DNA from: Variovorax sp. UMC13
Lineage (GTDB): Bacteria > Pseudomonadota > Gammaproteobacteria > Burkholderiales > Burkholderiaceae_C
Direction of reading: 5' to 3'
DNA length: 64,000 nt
Assembly (NCBI RefSeq): GCF_014170375.1
Contig: NZ_LZZW01000036.1
Span: forward strand, 62,001-126,000
A program made the translations under genes and the position numbers. Positions within the stretch are counted from its first letter, which is position 1. Each line of letters begins with the position of its first letter. Below are positions 8,320 to 17,042 of this stretch, piece after piece. The notes under the pieces are model-generated. The model made no database searches. It saw only the letters and a list, made by a program, of their open reading frames with translations, and was not told the DNA's origin.

Positions 8320-9308
8320 ACGCGGTGGCACACGCACTGCGCGTCGAGCGGAAGGCGGCCGACCTCGCGTCGCTGTGGCTCGAGATCGCCGACCAGCCGC
8401 AACCCGAGGCGCGGCCCGGCTTCGCGGTGGTGCAGGTCGGTGCCGCGGCGGTGAACCCCAGCGACGTGAAGGCGACGCTGGGCATCATGCCGCAGGCGGT
8501 GTGGCCACGCACCCCGGGCCGCGACTTCGCGGGCACCGTGGTCGCGGGGCCCGGCGCATGGGTCGGGCGCGAGGTCTACGGCTCGGGCGGCGACATCGGC
8601 ATCACCCGCGACGGCTCGCATGCGCGCTTCATCGTGCTGCCCGAAGCCGCGCTGCGCGAGCGCCCACGCAACATCTCGATGGACGAGGCCGGCGCGGTGG
8701 GCGTGCCCTTCGTCACCGCCTACGAGGGCTTCCGGCGCAGCGGCATGCCGCAGGCCGGGCAGACGGTGCTGGTGCTTGGCGCCAACGGCAAGGTCGGGCA
8801 GGCGGCGGTGCAGCTCGCGGCGCAGGCCGGCGCGAAGGTGATCGCGGTGCAGCGGCGCGCCGGCCCTTTCGAGGGCTTCGCCTGCGGCCCGGTCGAGGCC
8901 ATCGACGCCAGCGGCGCGGCACCGGCCGAGGTGGCTGCGCGGGTGCGCGAGCTCACCGGCGGACGCGGCGCCAACCTGGTCTACAACACCGTGGGCAGCG
9001 CCTACTTCGAGGCCGCGAACCAATCGATGGCCAAGGGCGCGACGCAGATCTTCATCGCCACGCACGAACGCGCAGTGCCCTTCGACATCTTCGCGTTCTA
9101 CCGCGGCATGCACACCTTCGTGGGCATCGACTCGCTGGCGATGGACTGCATCGCCGCCACCGCGCAGCTCGACGCGATGCGCGAGGGCTTCGAGCGCGGC
9201 ACGCTGCGGCCCTTTCCGGTGGCGCGCAGCTTCACGCTCGGCGAGGCCCTCGACGCCTACCGGCTGGTGCTGTCGGGCAGCACCGACCGCGTGGTGCTGC
9301 GGCCCTGA
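8316..9308 (+). CDS. MDR-family quinone oxidoreductase-like protein
   Basis: A 330-residue medium-chain dehydrogenase/reductase starting at the ATGA overlap. It has the GroES-like domain (PGRDFAGTVV), and the NADPH-binding fold with VLVLGANGKVGQAAVQLA, the AxGxVG-type motif of quinone oxidoreductases and enoyl reductases. The catalytic zinc ligands of true alcohol dehydrogenases are missing, so it is a zinc-free reductase of a C=C bond or a quinone. In this cluster it could reduce an unsaturated ring-cleavage product. That role is inferred from position only. Confidence 0.87.
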   Translation: MNAVAHALRVERKAADLASLWLEIADQPQPEARPGFAVVQVGAAAVNPSDVKATLGIMPQAVWPRTPGRDFAGTVVAGPGAWVGREVYGSGGDIGITRDGSHARFIVLPEAALRERPRNISMDEAGAVGVPFVTAYEGFRRSGMPQAGQTVLVLGANGKVGQAAVQLAAQAGAKVIAVQRRAGPFEGFACGPVEAIDASGAAPAEVAARVRELTGGRGANLVYNTVGSAYFEAANQSMAKGATQIFIATHERAVPFDIFAFYRGMHTFVGIDSLAMDCIAATAQLDAMREGFERGTLRPFPVARSFTLGEALDAYRLVLSGSTDRVVLRP

Positions 9309-9329
9309 GCGACACGCGAGGACCGCGCC

Positions 9330-9692
9330 ATGCACGTCACCCGTTTCGAGAACGCGCCCGTCTACGAGGCGCCCAACCATTTCGACATGCGCTGCCTGCG
9401 CCTGCAGGGCAAGGAGGCCGGCCCGTCCGAGCAGATGTGGATGGGCCTGAGCCAGATCCTGCCGGGCGGGCGCACCGGGCTCGACGGCTCGCCGATGGAG
9501 AAGCTCTACCTGGTGCTCGAAGGCCGGCTCACGGTGATCGGCGAGCACGACGGCCGCACCGAGGCACACGAGCTCGGCCCCTACGACTCGTGCCGCTTCG
9601 CGCCCGGCGAGAAGCGGCAGCTGGAGAACCGCAGCCAGCGGCCGGTGCTGGTCGCGCTCGTCATGCCGACCGCGGCGCCCCCGCCGCGCTGA
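9330..9692 (+). CDS. cupin-domain protein
   Basis: A 120-residue single-domain cupin. The first cupin motif region is degenerate (LPGGRTGLDGSPMEKLYLVLEGRLTV has G..E...Y.VLEG but no HxH), and the second has YDSCRFAPGEKR. With metal-ligand histidines largely absent it may bind a ligand rather than act as a metalloenzyme. It could be an isomerase or decarboxylase helper for the ring-cleavage pathway. It lies 21 bp after the MDR gene and belongs to the same operon. Confidence 0.8.
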   Translation: MHVTRFENAPVYEAPNHFDMRCLRLQGKEAGPSEQMWMGLSQILPGGRTGLDGSPMEKLYLVLEGRLTVIGEHDGRTEAHELGPYDSCRFAPGEKRQLENRSQRPVLVALVMPTAAPPPR

Positions 9693-9759
9693 CGCCCCCG
9701 CCCCACCCGCCGATCGCGCGCGCCGAGATGAACAGAGATTCAACAACGGAGACAAGCAC

Positions 9760-10743
9760 ATGAACGCATCGCACCTCACCCGCCGCCGGCGCCTCCTCGC
9801 GGGCGCGCTGGCCGCCTTCGCGCTGGGCGGCGCCCACGCCCAGGGCGACTGGCCGCGCGGGCAGCCCATCAAGCTGGTCGTGCCCTTCACCGCGGGCAGC
9901 GGCACCGACATCGTCGCGCGCATCGTGGCCGAGCGGCTCGGGCCGGCCCTCGCGACCAGCGTGATCGTCGAGAACAAGCCCGGCGCCGGCGGCACGCTGG
10001 GCGCAGCCCAGGTCGCCAAGGCGCCGGCCGACGGCTTCACGCTGCTGGTGCATTCGGCGGGGCACCTGGTCAATCCCTCGATCTACCCCAACCTCTCGTA
10101 CGACACCGTCAAGGACTTCGCCGGCATCACGCCGATGGCCAGCCTGCCCAACGTGCTGGTGACCTCGCCCGGCCGCTTCGCCGACGTGAAGGACCTGGTC
10201 GCGCAGGCCAAGGCCAAGCCGGGCGGCTTCAACTACGCCTCGGCGGGCAACGGCTCGGCCACGCACATGAACGCCGAGGTGTTCCGCCTGGCCGCGGGCG
10301 TGCAGGCGCAGCACGTGCCCTTCCGCGGCACGCCGGAGGCCATGACCGAGATCATGGGCGGGCGCGTCGACTGGTTCTTCGCGCCGATGGTGTCGGCGCT
10401 GCCGCTGATCAAGGACGGCAAGCTGAAGGCACTGGCCGTGGGCACCGGCAAGCGCTCGGCGGTGCAGCCGGAGCTGCCGACCACGGTCGAGGCCGGCGTG
10501 CCGGGCTCGGAGTACCTGTTCTGGGTCGGGCTGTTCGCGCCCGCGAAGACGCCCAAGCCGGTGCTCGAGCGCGTGCAGGCCGAGGTCGCGAAGATCATGG
10601 CCGCGCCCGAGCTCAAGGACCGGCTCGACAAGCTCGGCGCCGAGCCCTTCACCATGCCTTCGGCGCAGTTCGACCAGTTCATCGTCGACGAGACCGCCAA
10701 GGGTGCGCGCACCGTCAAGGCCGCCGGCATCAAGGTCGACTGA
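9760..10743 (+). CDS. Bug/TctC-family periplasmic solute-binding receptor
   Basis: A 327-residue extracytoplasmic receptor. The signal peptide is RRRRLLAGALAAFALGG followed by AHA. The mature start has WPRGQPIKLVVPFTAGSGTD, the first Bug ligand-binding loop, and later the VENKPGAGG element, which define the family. Bug proteins bind carboxylates (citrate, aromatic acids, nicotinate and others). No TctA/TctB membrane genes are nearby, which is usual for the expanded Bug families of Bordetella and Comamonadaceae; the receptor may share a distant transporter or act as a sensor. GGAG stands before the ATG. Confidence 0.93.
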   Translation: MNASHLTRRRRLLAGALAAFALGGAHAQGDWPRGQPIKLVVPFTAGSGTDIVARIVAERLGPALATSVIVENKPGAGGTLGAAQVAKAPADGFTLLVHSAGHLVNPSIYPNLSYDTVKDFAGITPMASLPNVLVTSPGRFADVKDLVAQAKAKPGGFNYASAGNGSATHMNAEVFRLAAGVQAQHVPFRGTPEAMTEIMGGRVDWFFAPMVSALPLIKDGKLKALAVGTGKRSAVQPELPTTVEAGVPGSEYLFWVGLFAPAKTPKPVLERVQAEVAKIMAAPELKDRLDKLGAEPFTMPSAQFDQFIVDETAKGARTVKAAGIKVD

Positions 10744-10769
10744 CCCCTTCTTCCCACGGAGCACCCACC

Positions 10770-12797
10770 ATGAAGCTGTTCGGCAAGGTCGGCACGACCG
10801 AAGGCCAGGCCACGATCGACGCGGGCAGGTACCGCCACTGGTGCGATCCCGCCTGCATGCATCTCGACGAGCAAGCGCCGCGCCGGCAGTTCCTGCGCGC
10901 CTCGCTGGGCCTGGCGGCGGCCGGCGGGCTGTCGGGGCTGGGCCTCGCGGGCTGCGCGAGCACGGCGTCGCCCGGCCCGGCCGACATGGTGCTGCTCAAC
11001 GCGCGCATCGCCACGATGGACCCGAAGGCGCCGCGCGCGCAGGCGCTGGCCATCACCGGCACGCAGTTCTCGGCCGTGGGCAGCGAGCGCGAGATGCAGC
11101 GCTGGATCGGCCCGCGCACCCGCGTGATCGACGCCCAGGGCCGCACCGTGGTGCCCGGCCTGATCGACTCGCACGCGCACTTCATCCGCGGCGGCCTGAC
11201 CTACTCGCAGGAACTGCGCTGGGACGGCGTGGCCTCGCTGGCCGATGCGATGACCATGCTGCGCGACCAGGCGCGGCGCACGCAGCCGCCGCACTGGGTG
11301 CAGGTGGTGGGCGGCTTCTCGCCCTACCAGTTCCGCGAAAAGCGGCTGCCCACGCTCGACGAGATCAATGCGGCCACGGGCGAGGTGCCCTGCTTCATCC
11401 TGAATCTCTACGACCGCGCCTTCCTCAACCGCGCGGCGCTGCGCGTGCTGGGCTTCGGCCGCGACACGCCCGAGCCCTTCGGCAGCGTGCTCGAGAAGGA
11501 CGCCGCCGGCCAGCCGACCGGCCTGGTGGTCAACACCACCAGCCTGGGCGGGCTGGTGGCGCTGTTCGCGCGCGTGCCCAAGCTGTCGGACGACGACCAG
11601 GCGCTGTCGACGCAGCTCTACATGCGCGAGATGAATCGGCTGGGCCTCACCAGCGTGGTCGACGCGGGCGGCGGCGGCCAGAACTATCCGGACCACTACG
11701 CGGGCATCGCGCGGCTGGCGGCCGACCGCAAGATGACGCTGCGCATCTCCTACAACCTGTTCGCGCAGCGGCCGGGCCAGGAACTGGCCGACTACCAGGC
11801 CTGGGCGCAGAAGGTCGCGCCCGGCCAGGGCGACGACTACCTGCGCATGGCCGGCGCCGGCGAGTACATCCTCTGGGCCGCGACCGACCCGGCCAACTTC
11901 GGCAAGCGCGTGGCACCGGCGCCAGCCATCATGGAATCGAAGCTCACCGAAGTCGCGACCTACCTCGTGGCCAAGGGCTGGCCGATCCGCATGCATGCGA
12001 GCTACGACAGCACCGCAACGCGCATCCTCGACGTGCTCGAGCGGGTGAACCGCGAGGTGCCGATGAAGAGCGTGCGCTGGGCGCTCGACCACTGCGAGAC
12101 GCTGTCGCCGCGCTCGATGGAGCGCGTGGCCGCGATGGGCGGGCGCATCGCGATCCAGAACCGTATGTCGCTCGACGGCGAGGTGTTCGCGCAGACCTGG
12201 GGCCGCGAGGCGGCGGCCGACGCGCCGGCCATCGGCCGCATGCGTTCGATGGGCCTGCCCGTGGCCTGCGGCACCGACTCGAGCCGCGCGACCAGCTACA
12301 ACCCCTGGGTCTCGCTGCACTGGCTGGTCACGGGCAAGACGCTGGGCGACACCCGGCTGAACGCCGAGCGCAACCTGGTGAGCCGCGAGGAGGCGTTGCG
12401 CATGTGGACCGTCGAGGGCGCGGCGCTCACCGGCGACGAGGCGCGCAAGGGCAGCATCGTGGCCGGCCGGCTGGCCGACTTTGCGCTGCTGTCCGACGAC
12501 TACTTCGCGGTCGACGAGGACGACATCAAGGACATCACGGCCGTGTTCACCGTGGTCGGCGGCGAGGTGGTGCATGCGAGCGGGCCCTTCGCCGCGCAGT
12601 CGCCGGCCATCGTGAAGCCCATGCCCGACTGGCTGCCGGTGAACGTCTACGGGGGCTACCAGCAGCGGCGCAAGGGCACCGTGGCGCACGCGCCGGCCGC
12701 GCACCAGGGCGGCTGCTGCGGCAGCGCGACGACGGCGCCGGTGATCATCGGCGACCAGGGGAACTGGCGCTTCAGTTGCGGGTGCGCGGCGGTCTAG
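10770..12797 (+). CDS. YtcJ-like amidohydrolase with Tat/lipoprotein-type export signal
   Basis: A 675-residue amidohydrolase of the amidohydrolase-3 group: VVPGLIDSHAHFIRGG supplies the first metal histidines, RMHASYDS and ALDHCE later ones, and VACGTDSSR the catalytic aspartate. Residues ~38-63 hold RRQFLRASLG, a hydrophobic stretch and LAGC, a twin-arginine signal joined to a lipobox. This signal is preceded by ~36 hydrophilic residues, which is odd. The C-terminus is Cys-rich (GGCCGS, CGCAAV). It probably hydrolyses an amide or ester of the imported compound outside the cytoplasm (inference). It is the last gene of the cluster and ends 7 bp from the convergent PBP2 gene. Confidence 0.85.
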   Translation: MKLFGKVGTTEGQATIDAGRYRHWCDPACMHLDEQAPRRQFLRASLGLAAAGGLSGLGLAGCASTASPGPADMVLLNARIATMDPKAPRAQALAITGTQFSAVGSEREMQRWIGPRTRVIDAQGRTVVPGLIDSHAHFIRGGLTYSQELRWDGVASLADAMTMLRDQARRTQPPHWVQVVGGFSPYQFREKRLPTLDEINAATGEVPCFILNLYDRAFLNRAALRVLGFGRDTPEPFGSVLEKDAAGQPTGLVVNTTSLGGLVALFARVPKLSDDDQALSTQLYMREMNRLGLTSVVDAGGGGQNYPDHYAGIARLAADRKMTLRISYNLFAQRPGQELADYQAWAQKVAPGQGDDYLRMAGAGEYILWAATDPANFGKRVAPAPAIMESKLTEVATYLVAKGWPIRMHASYDSTATRILDVLERVNREVPMKSVRWALDHCETLSPRSMERVAAMGGRIAIQNRMSLDGEVFAQTWGREAAADAPAIGRMRSMGLPVACGTDSSRATSYNPWVSLHWLVTGKTLGDTRLNAERNLVSREEALRMWTVEGAALTGDEARKGSIVAGRLADFALLSDDYFAVDEDDIKDITAVFTVVGGEVVHASGPFAAQSPAIVKPMPDWLPVNVYGGYQQRRKGTVAHAPAAHQGGCCGSATTAPVIIGDQGNWRFSCGCAAV

Positions 12798-12804
12798 GCG
12801 GTGC

Positions 12805-14790
12805 TCAGAGCGACTCGGTCGCGCCCTCTTCCGAGGCCGCATCGGCGTCGTCGAAGGGCCAGACCTCGCGGGCCTGCAGGGGCGTGCCGATCGGCGCGCC
12901 GGCCTTGCCTTCCCTGACCGCCGCCATGTCGGCCTCGTTGGGGTACAGGCCCGAGATCCAGTAGTCGAACACGCGCCGCACCATCGGTGCGGCATGCGCC
13001 GCGCCGAAGCCCGCGTTCTCGACGATCACCGCCACCGCGATCGTCGGCTCGGCGGCCGGCGCGAAGGACATGTAGAGCGAATGATCGCGCTGGCGCGGGT
13101 CGAGCGCCTTGCCGCTCGCGCGCGCGGCCGCGCTGAGCGACACTGCCTGCGCGGTCCCCGTCTTGCCGGCCGAGGCATAGGCCGCCCCGGCGAAGACGCG
13201 GGTGCCGGTGCCGCCCTGGGTCACGGCCACCATGGCGTTGCGCACCACCTCGACATGCGCGCGGGCATAGCCCAGGTCTTCGCCGGGCGGCTGGATCTTC
13301 TGCACCACCGCGCCGGTGATCGGGTCCTGGATGGCGCGCACCAGGTGCGGCGTGTACTTCACGCCGCCGTTGGCGAGCGTGGCGTTGGCCGAGGCCAGCT
13401 GCAGCATGGTGAAGCTGTTGTAGCCCTGTCCGATGCCCAGCGAGATGGTCTCGCCCGGGAACCAGGTCTTCATCGAGGCCTTCCTGTAGGCGTTGCGCTT
13501 CCAAGCGGTGCTCGGCAGCACGCCGCGGCTCTCTCCCGCGAGGTCGATGCCGGTCAGCTGGCCGAAGCCCAGCGGCTTCATGAAATCGTGGATCCTGTCG
13601 ACACCCATCTCGTTGGCCAGCGAATAGAAGTAGGTGTTGCTGGAGCGCTGGATCGCCCGGTGCATGTCGACGCCGCCGAGCCCGCCGTCATGGCTGCGGA
13701 AGGTGCGGCCGCCGAAGTTGTAGAAGCCCGGGTCGTTCTGCACCACGTGGGCCGCGCGTGTACCGGTCTCGAGCGCGCCCAGGGCCATGAAGGGCTTGTA
13801 GGTCGACCCCGGCGGATAGGTGCCGCGCAGCGCGCGGTTGAGCAGCGGCTTGTCGGGCGATTCGTTGAGCGCCTTCCAGTTCTCGACGTCGATGCCCTCG
13901 ACGAAGAGGTTGGGGTCGAAGCTGGGCTTGCTGACGAAGGCCAGGACCTCGCCCGTGCCCGGATCGATCGCGACCAGCGCGCCGCGGCGCTCGCCGAACA
14001 TGTCTTCCACCAGCTTCTGCAGCTTGATGTCGAGCGACAGCATCACGGTGCGCCCCGCCGCCGACGGATGGCTGGACAGCCGCCGCACCGCGTGGCCGCC
14101 CGCCGAGGTCTCCATCAGTTCGGCCCCGGTCTGGCCGTGCAGTTCCTTCTCGTAGCTCTGTTCGATGCCCAGCTTGCCGATGTAGTCGGTCCCGCGGTAG
14201 TTGGCCTTGTCCTCGTCGTCCCAGTCGTCCATCGCGGTCTTCTCGCGCTGGTTGATGCGTCCGATGTAGCCGATGACATGCGCGCCGGTCTCGCCGTGCG
14301 GGTAGGTGCGCAGCAAGCGTGCCTTGATCTCGATGCCCGGAAAGCGGTAGCGCTGCGCGGCGAAGCGGGCCACTTCCTCTTCGCTGAGCCGATTGCGCAG
14401 GAGCACCGCGTCGAAGCGGCGCGACTCGTCGAGCTGGCGTTTGAACCGGCGTACCTCGCGCGGCGACATCGGCACCAGTTCCTGCAGGTCGGCGATGGCC
14501 GCATCGATGTCGCCGGCCTTGGAGGGCGTCAGTTCGAGCGTGTACGCCGCGTAGTTCGAGGCCAGCACGATGCCGTTGCGGTCGACGATGACGCCGCGGT
14601 TCGGCACCACCGGCACGATGGCCGTGCGGTTGCTTTCGGCCTGCCGGGACAGGTCCTCGTGGCGCGTGACCTGCAGGTAGACGAGGCGGGAGGACAGCAG
14701 GCCGAAGCCGAACAGCACGACGCCGGCGATCACGAAGACGCGGCGACGAAAGCGCATCTGTTCTGCAACGGCGTTGCGGATTTCTGTCAT
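12805..14790 (-). CDS. mrdA: penicillin-binding protein 2, peptidoglycan DD-transpeptidase
   Basis: A 661-residue class B PBP. One membrane anchor (VFVIAGVVLFGFGLLSSRLV) is followed by the dimerisation domain (VVPNRGVIVDRNG) and the transpeptidase domain with Ser329 in PGSTYKPF, SSN in RSSNTYFY and KTGT near residue 552. These are the three active-site motifs. The protein crosslinks septal-independent, lateral-wall peptidoglycan and works with RodA and MreBCD. None of those genes is adjacent, so this copy is solitary here. The ATG giving MTEIRNAV was chosen because it precedes the basic MRFRRRVF anchor; upstream residues look non-coding. Confidence 0.92.
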   Translation of the reverse strand: MTEIRNAVAEQMRFRRRVFVIAGVVLFGFGLLSSRLVYLQVTRHEDLSRQAESNRTAIVPVVPNRGVIVDRNGIVLASNYAAYTLELTPSKAGDIDAAIADLQELVPMSPREVRRFKRQLDESRRFDAVLLRNRLSEEEVARFAAQRYRFPGIEIKARLLRTYPHGETGAHVIGYIGRINQREKTAMDDWDDEDKANYRGTDYIGKLGIEQSYEKELHGQTGAELMETSAGGHAVRRLSSHPSAAGRTVMLSLDIKLQKLVEDMFGERRGALVAIDPGTGEVLAFVSKPSFDPNLFVEGIDVENWKALNESPDKPLLNRALRGTYPPGSTYKPFMALGALETGTRAAHVVQNDPGFYNFGGRTFRSHDGGLGGVDMHRAIQRSSNTYFYSLANEMGVDRIHDFMKPLGFGQLTGIDLAGESRGVLPSTAWKRNAYRKASMKTWFPGETISLGIGQGYNSFTMLQLASANATLANGGVKYTPHLVRAIQDPITGAVVQKIQPPGEDLGYARAHVEVVRNAMVAVTQGGTGTRVFAGAAYASAGKTGTAQAVSLSAAARASGKALDPRQRDHSLYMSFAPAAEPTIAVAVIVENAGFGAAHAAPMVRRVFDYWISGLYPNEADMAAVREGKAGAPIGTPLQAREVWPFDDADAASEEGATESL

Positions 14791-14966
14791 GGAAGCGGGG
14801 GGAGAAAGAAGAAAAAGGCGCCGGGGCGCGCATGCGCTGCGCCCGGCCTGAGGGGCATAGGAGCGCGAGGCCGCACTGTGGTTCCCCGGTCTCTGCATCC
14901 TTCTGCGCATCGGCCGGCTCTAAGGGCTTTGCACACGCCGGCCGTGGCGATGGACTACGCTGCGGC

Positions 14967-15431
14967 ATGTTCCTCACGACCTCCCTCTTCCTCCTGCTGC
15001 ACCTGCTCGCCGTGACCTTCTGGGTCGGCGGCATGGCGGTGATGCATTTCGCGGTGCGCCCCGCGGCCGTCGCCACGCTCGAGCCGCCGCAGCGCCTGCC
15101 CTTCATGGCCGCGGCGCTCTCGCGCTTCTTCGTCGGCGTCTCGGTCGCGGTGGCCACCGCACTCGCGAGCGGCCTCGCGCTGGTGATGGCGGCCGGCGGC
15201 TTCGCGCGTGTGCACTGGAGCGTGCACGGCATGTTCACGCTGGGGCTGGTGATGATGGCGCTGTTCCTGCACATCCGCTTCGCGCCCTACCCGCGGCTGC
15301 AGCGTGCGATCGCCGCCAAGGAGTGGCCGGTGGCCGCGGCGCAGCTGAACAGCATCCGCAAGCTGGTGGCGGTCAACCTGTCGATCGGCGTCGCGGTGTT
15401 CGCGCTCGCGATCGTGGGCCGCGCACTCTGA
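14967..15431 (+). CDS. CopD-like integral membrane protein
   Basis: A 154-residue protein with four hydrophobic segments (start FLLLHLLAVTFWVGGMAVMHF, then about 45-70, 78-100 and 132-152). The first helix contains His and WVGGM, and HW/H residues occur in the third, as in CopD/DUF2269-type proteins that are sometimes tied to copper or haem. No CopC partner is adjacent. It is divergent from mrdA and converges on the trehalase gene with a 6-bp gap. The family name is a best guess; membrane location is sure. Confidence 0.75.
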   Translation: MFLTTSLFLLLHLLAVTFWVGGMAVMHFAVRPAAVATLEPPQRLPFMAAALSRFFVGVSVAVATALASGLALVMAAGGFARVHWSVHGMFTLGLVMMALFLHIRFAPYPRLQRAIAAKEWPVAAAQLNSIRKLVAVNLSIGVAVFALAIVGRAL

Positions 15432-15437
15432 AGCGCG

Positions 15438-17042
15438 TTATCGGTGCAGCGGCTCCGCCGCATGCGCCACGCAGCCATGCGCCGTGTGCTGCGGATGGGC
15501 CGCCAGCAGCGCGCGCGTGACGCCGTTGGTCCAGCCGAAGCCGTCCTGCAGCGGGTACTCGCCGCCGCCGCCACCAGCCGAGCGCTGGTGTTCCTGCTGG
15601 CGCAGCGCGTACTTCTCGACCAGCTTGCCCTCGCGCTCGTAGACGGCGGCCACCGTGGCCAGCCAGCGCTTGCCGATGCTGCCAGCCAGCCCAAGGTGGC
15701 CATGGTGCGCGAAGCCGTCGATCGCCATCCACTGCAGCGCCGCCCAGCCGTTGGGCTGGTCCCACTGCTGGTCGCTGAAGCATTCGGTGGTCGACAGGCC
15801 GCCGGGCGCGAGCAGGCGCTGCCGCACCGTCTGCGCCAGCGCGTCGGCCTGCGGGCCATCGACCAGGTCCGCGAACAGCGGCGCGACGCAGGCCGCGGTC
15901 AGGCCTTGGCGTTGCCGGCCCTGGCGCCAGTCGTGGTCGAAGAAGGCGCCCTGTTCCCCATTCCACAGCCAGCGCGTGACCGCATCGCGCCGGCGCTGCG
16001 CCTGCTGCGTAAAGGCCCGCGCGCTCTCGCTGTCGCCGGCCTGCGTGGACAGCGCGGCGATGGTGGTCTCGAGCTTGAACAAAAAGGCGTTGAGGTCGAC
16101 CGGCACGATGTCGGTGGTGCGGATGCTGGCCAGCGTCGGCGCTTCGCCTTCGTCGAGCCAGCGGGTGCTGAAGTCCCAACCCGATTCGGCCGCGGCGCGC
16201 AGGTGGCGGTAGACCTCGGCCGGTTCGCGGCCGCTGGCCTGGGCGGTCGCCACGTCTTCGGCCCAGGCCTCCTCGCGCGGCGTGTCGCGCGCGTCCCAGT
16301 GGCGGTTGAGCAGCGCGCCATCGGGCAGGCGCACCACGCGCGCCTGCGCGTGGCCGGGCGCGAGGCCCTCGCCGCCACGCATCCACCAGGCATGTTCGAG
16401 GCGCAGCTGCGGCAGCTGCTCGAGCGGATCGGTCACGCCCAGCCGCGCTGCGAGCTCGACCATGCAGGCGAACAGCGGCGGCTGCGAGCGGCTCAGGTAG
16501 TAGGTGCGCGTGCCGTTGGGCACATGGCCGTGCTCGTCGATCAGGTGCGCGAAATTGCGCACCATGTCGCCGACCAGATCGTGGCGCCCGCTGGCCGCGA
16601 GCCCCAGCATCGTGAAATACGAATCCCAGTAGTAGAGCTCGCCGAAGCGCCCGCCCGGCACCACGTAGGGGTGCGGCACCTGCAGCAGCGAACCGTGGGC
16701 CGGATGCGCGTGTGGATGGCGCGTGAGCACCGGCCACAGGTCGTCGATGTGGGCCGCGATGGACTGGCCGGGCACCGAGACGTAGTCGCTGGGCTCCGGA
16801 TGCTCCTCGTCGAAATGGGCGGCCACGAAGGCCCGCAGGTCGAAGCCCGGCGCGCCGCATTGCGCGCGGTAGGCCGCGAGGATGGCCGCCGGTTCGCCGC
16901 GCGGCGCGCAGTCGACGAAGGTCTTGCTGTCAGGGAACACGCGCGCCCCCTGCACCGCGGTGAAGAGCTCCGCGTAGCGGTCCGCGGGCGTCAGCGCATC
17001 GGGCGCCGGCGCCGCGGACGCGAGGCGGGCGGACGCCGTCAG
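15438..17042 (-). CDS. alpha,alpha-trehalase (GH37)
   Basis: About 534 residues of a GH37 trehalase. The two family signatures are visible: PGGRFGELYYWDSYF and QWDQPNGWA. DSKTFVD near the N-terminus also fits. It hydrolyses trehalose to two glucoses. No ATG, GTG or TTG is available before the conserved PADRYAELF; the frame opens with CTG overlapping the CoA-transferase stop (CTGA), so a CTG start or translational coupling is proposed. The only other in-frame option is a GTG inside the conserved region (VQGARVF). There is no signal peptide, so the enzyme is probably cytoplasmic. No other trehalose genes are nearby. Confidence 0.85.
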   Translation of the reverse strand: MTASARLASAAPAPDALTPADRYAELFTAVQGARVFPDSKTFVDCAPRGEPAAILAAYRAQCGAPGFDLRAFVAAHFDEEHPEPSDYVSVPGQSIAAHIDDLWPVLTRHPHAHPAHGSLLQVPHPYVVPGGRFGELYYWDSYFTMLGLAASGRHDLVGDMVRNFAHLIDEHGHVPNGTRTYYLSRSQPPLFACMVELAARLGVTDPLEQLPQLRLEHAWWMRGGEGLAPGHAQARVVRLPDGALLNRHWDARDTPREEAWAEDVATAQASGREPAEVYRHLRAAAESGWDFSTRWLDEGEAPTLASIRTTDIVPVDLNAFLFKLETTIAALSTQAGDSESARAFTQQAQRRRDAVTRWLWNGEQGAFFDHDWRQGRQRQGLTAACVAPLFADLVDGPQADALAQTVRQRLLAPGGLSTTECFSDQQWDQPNGWAALQWMAIDGFAHHGHLGLAGSIGKRWLATVAAVYEREGKLVEKYALRQQEHQRSAGGGGGEYPLQDGFGWTNGVTRALLAAHPQHTAHGCVAHAAEPLHR

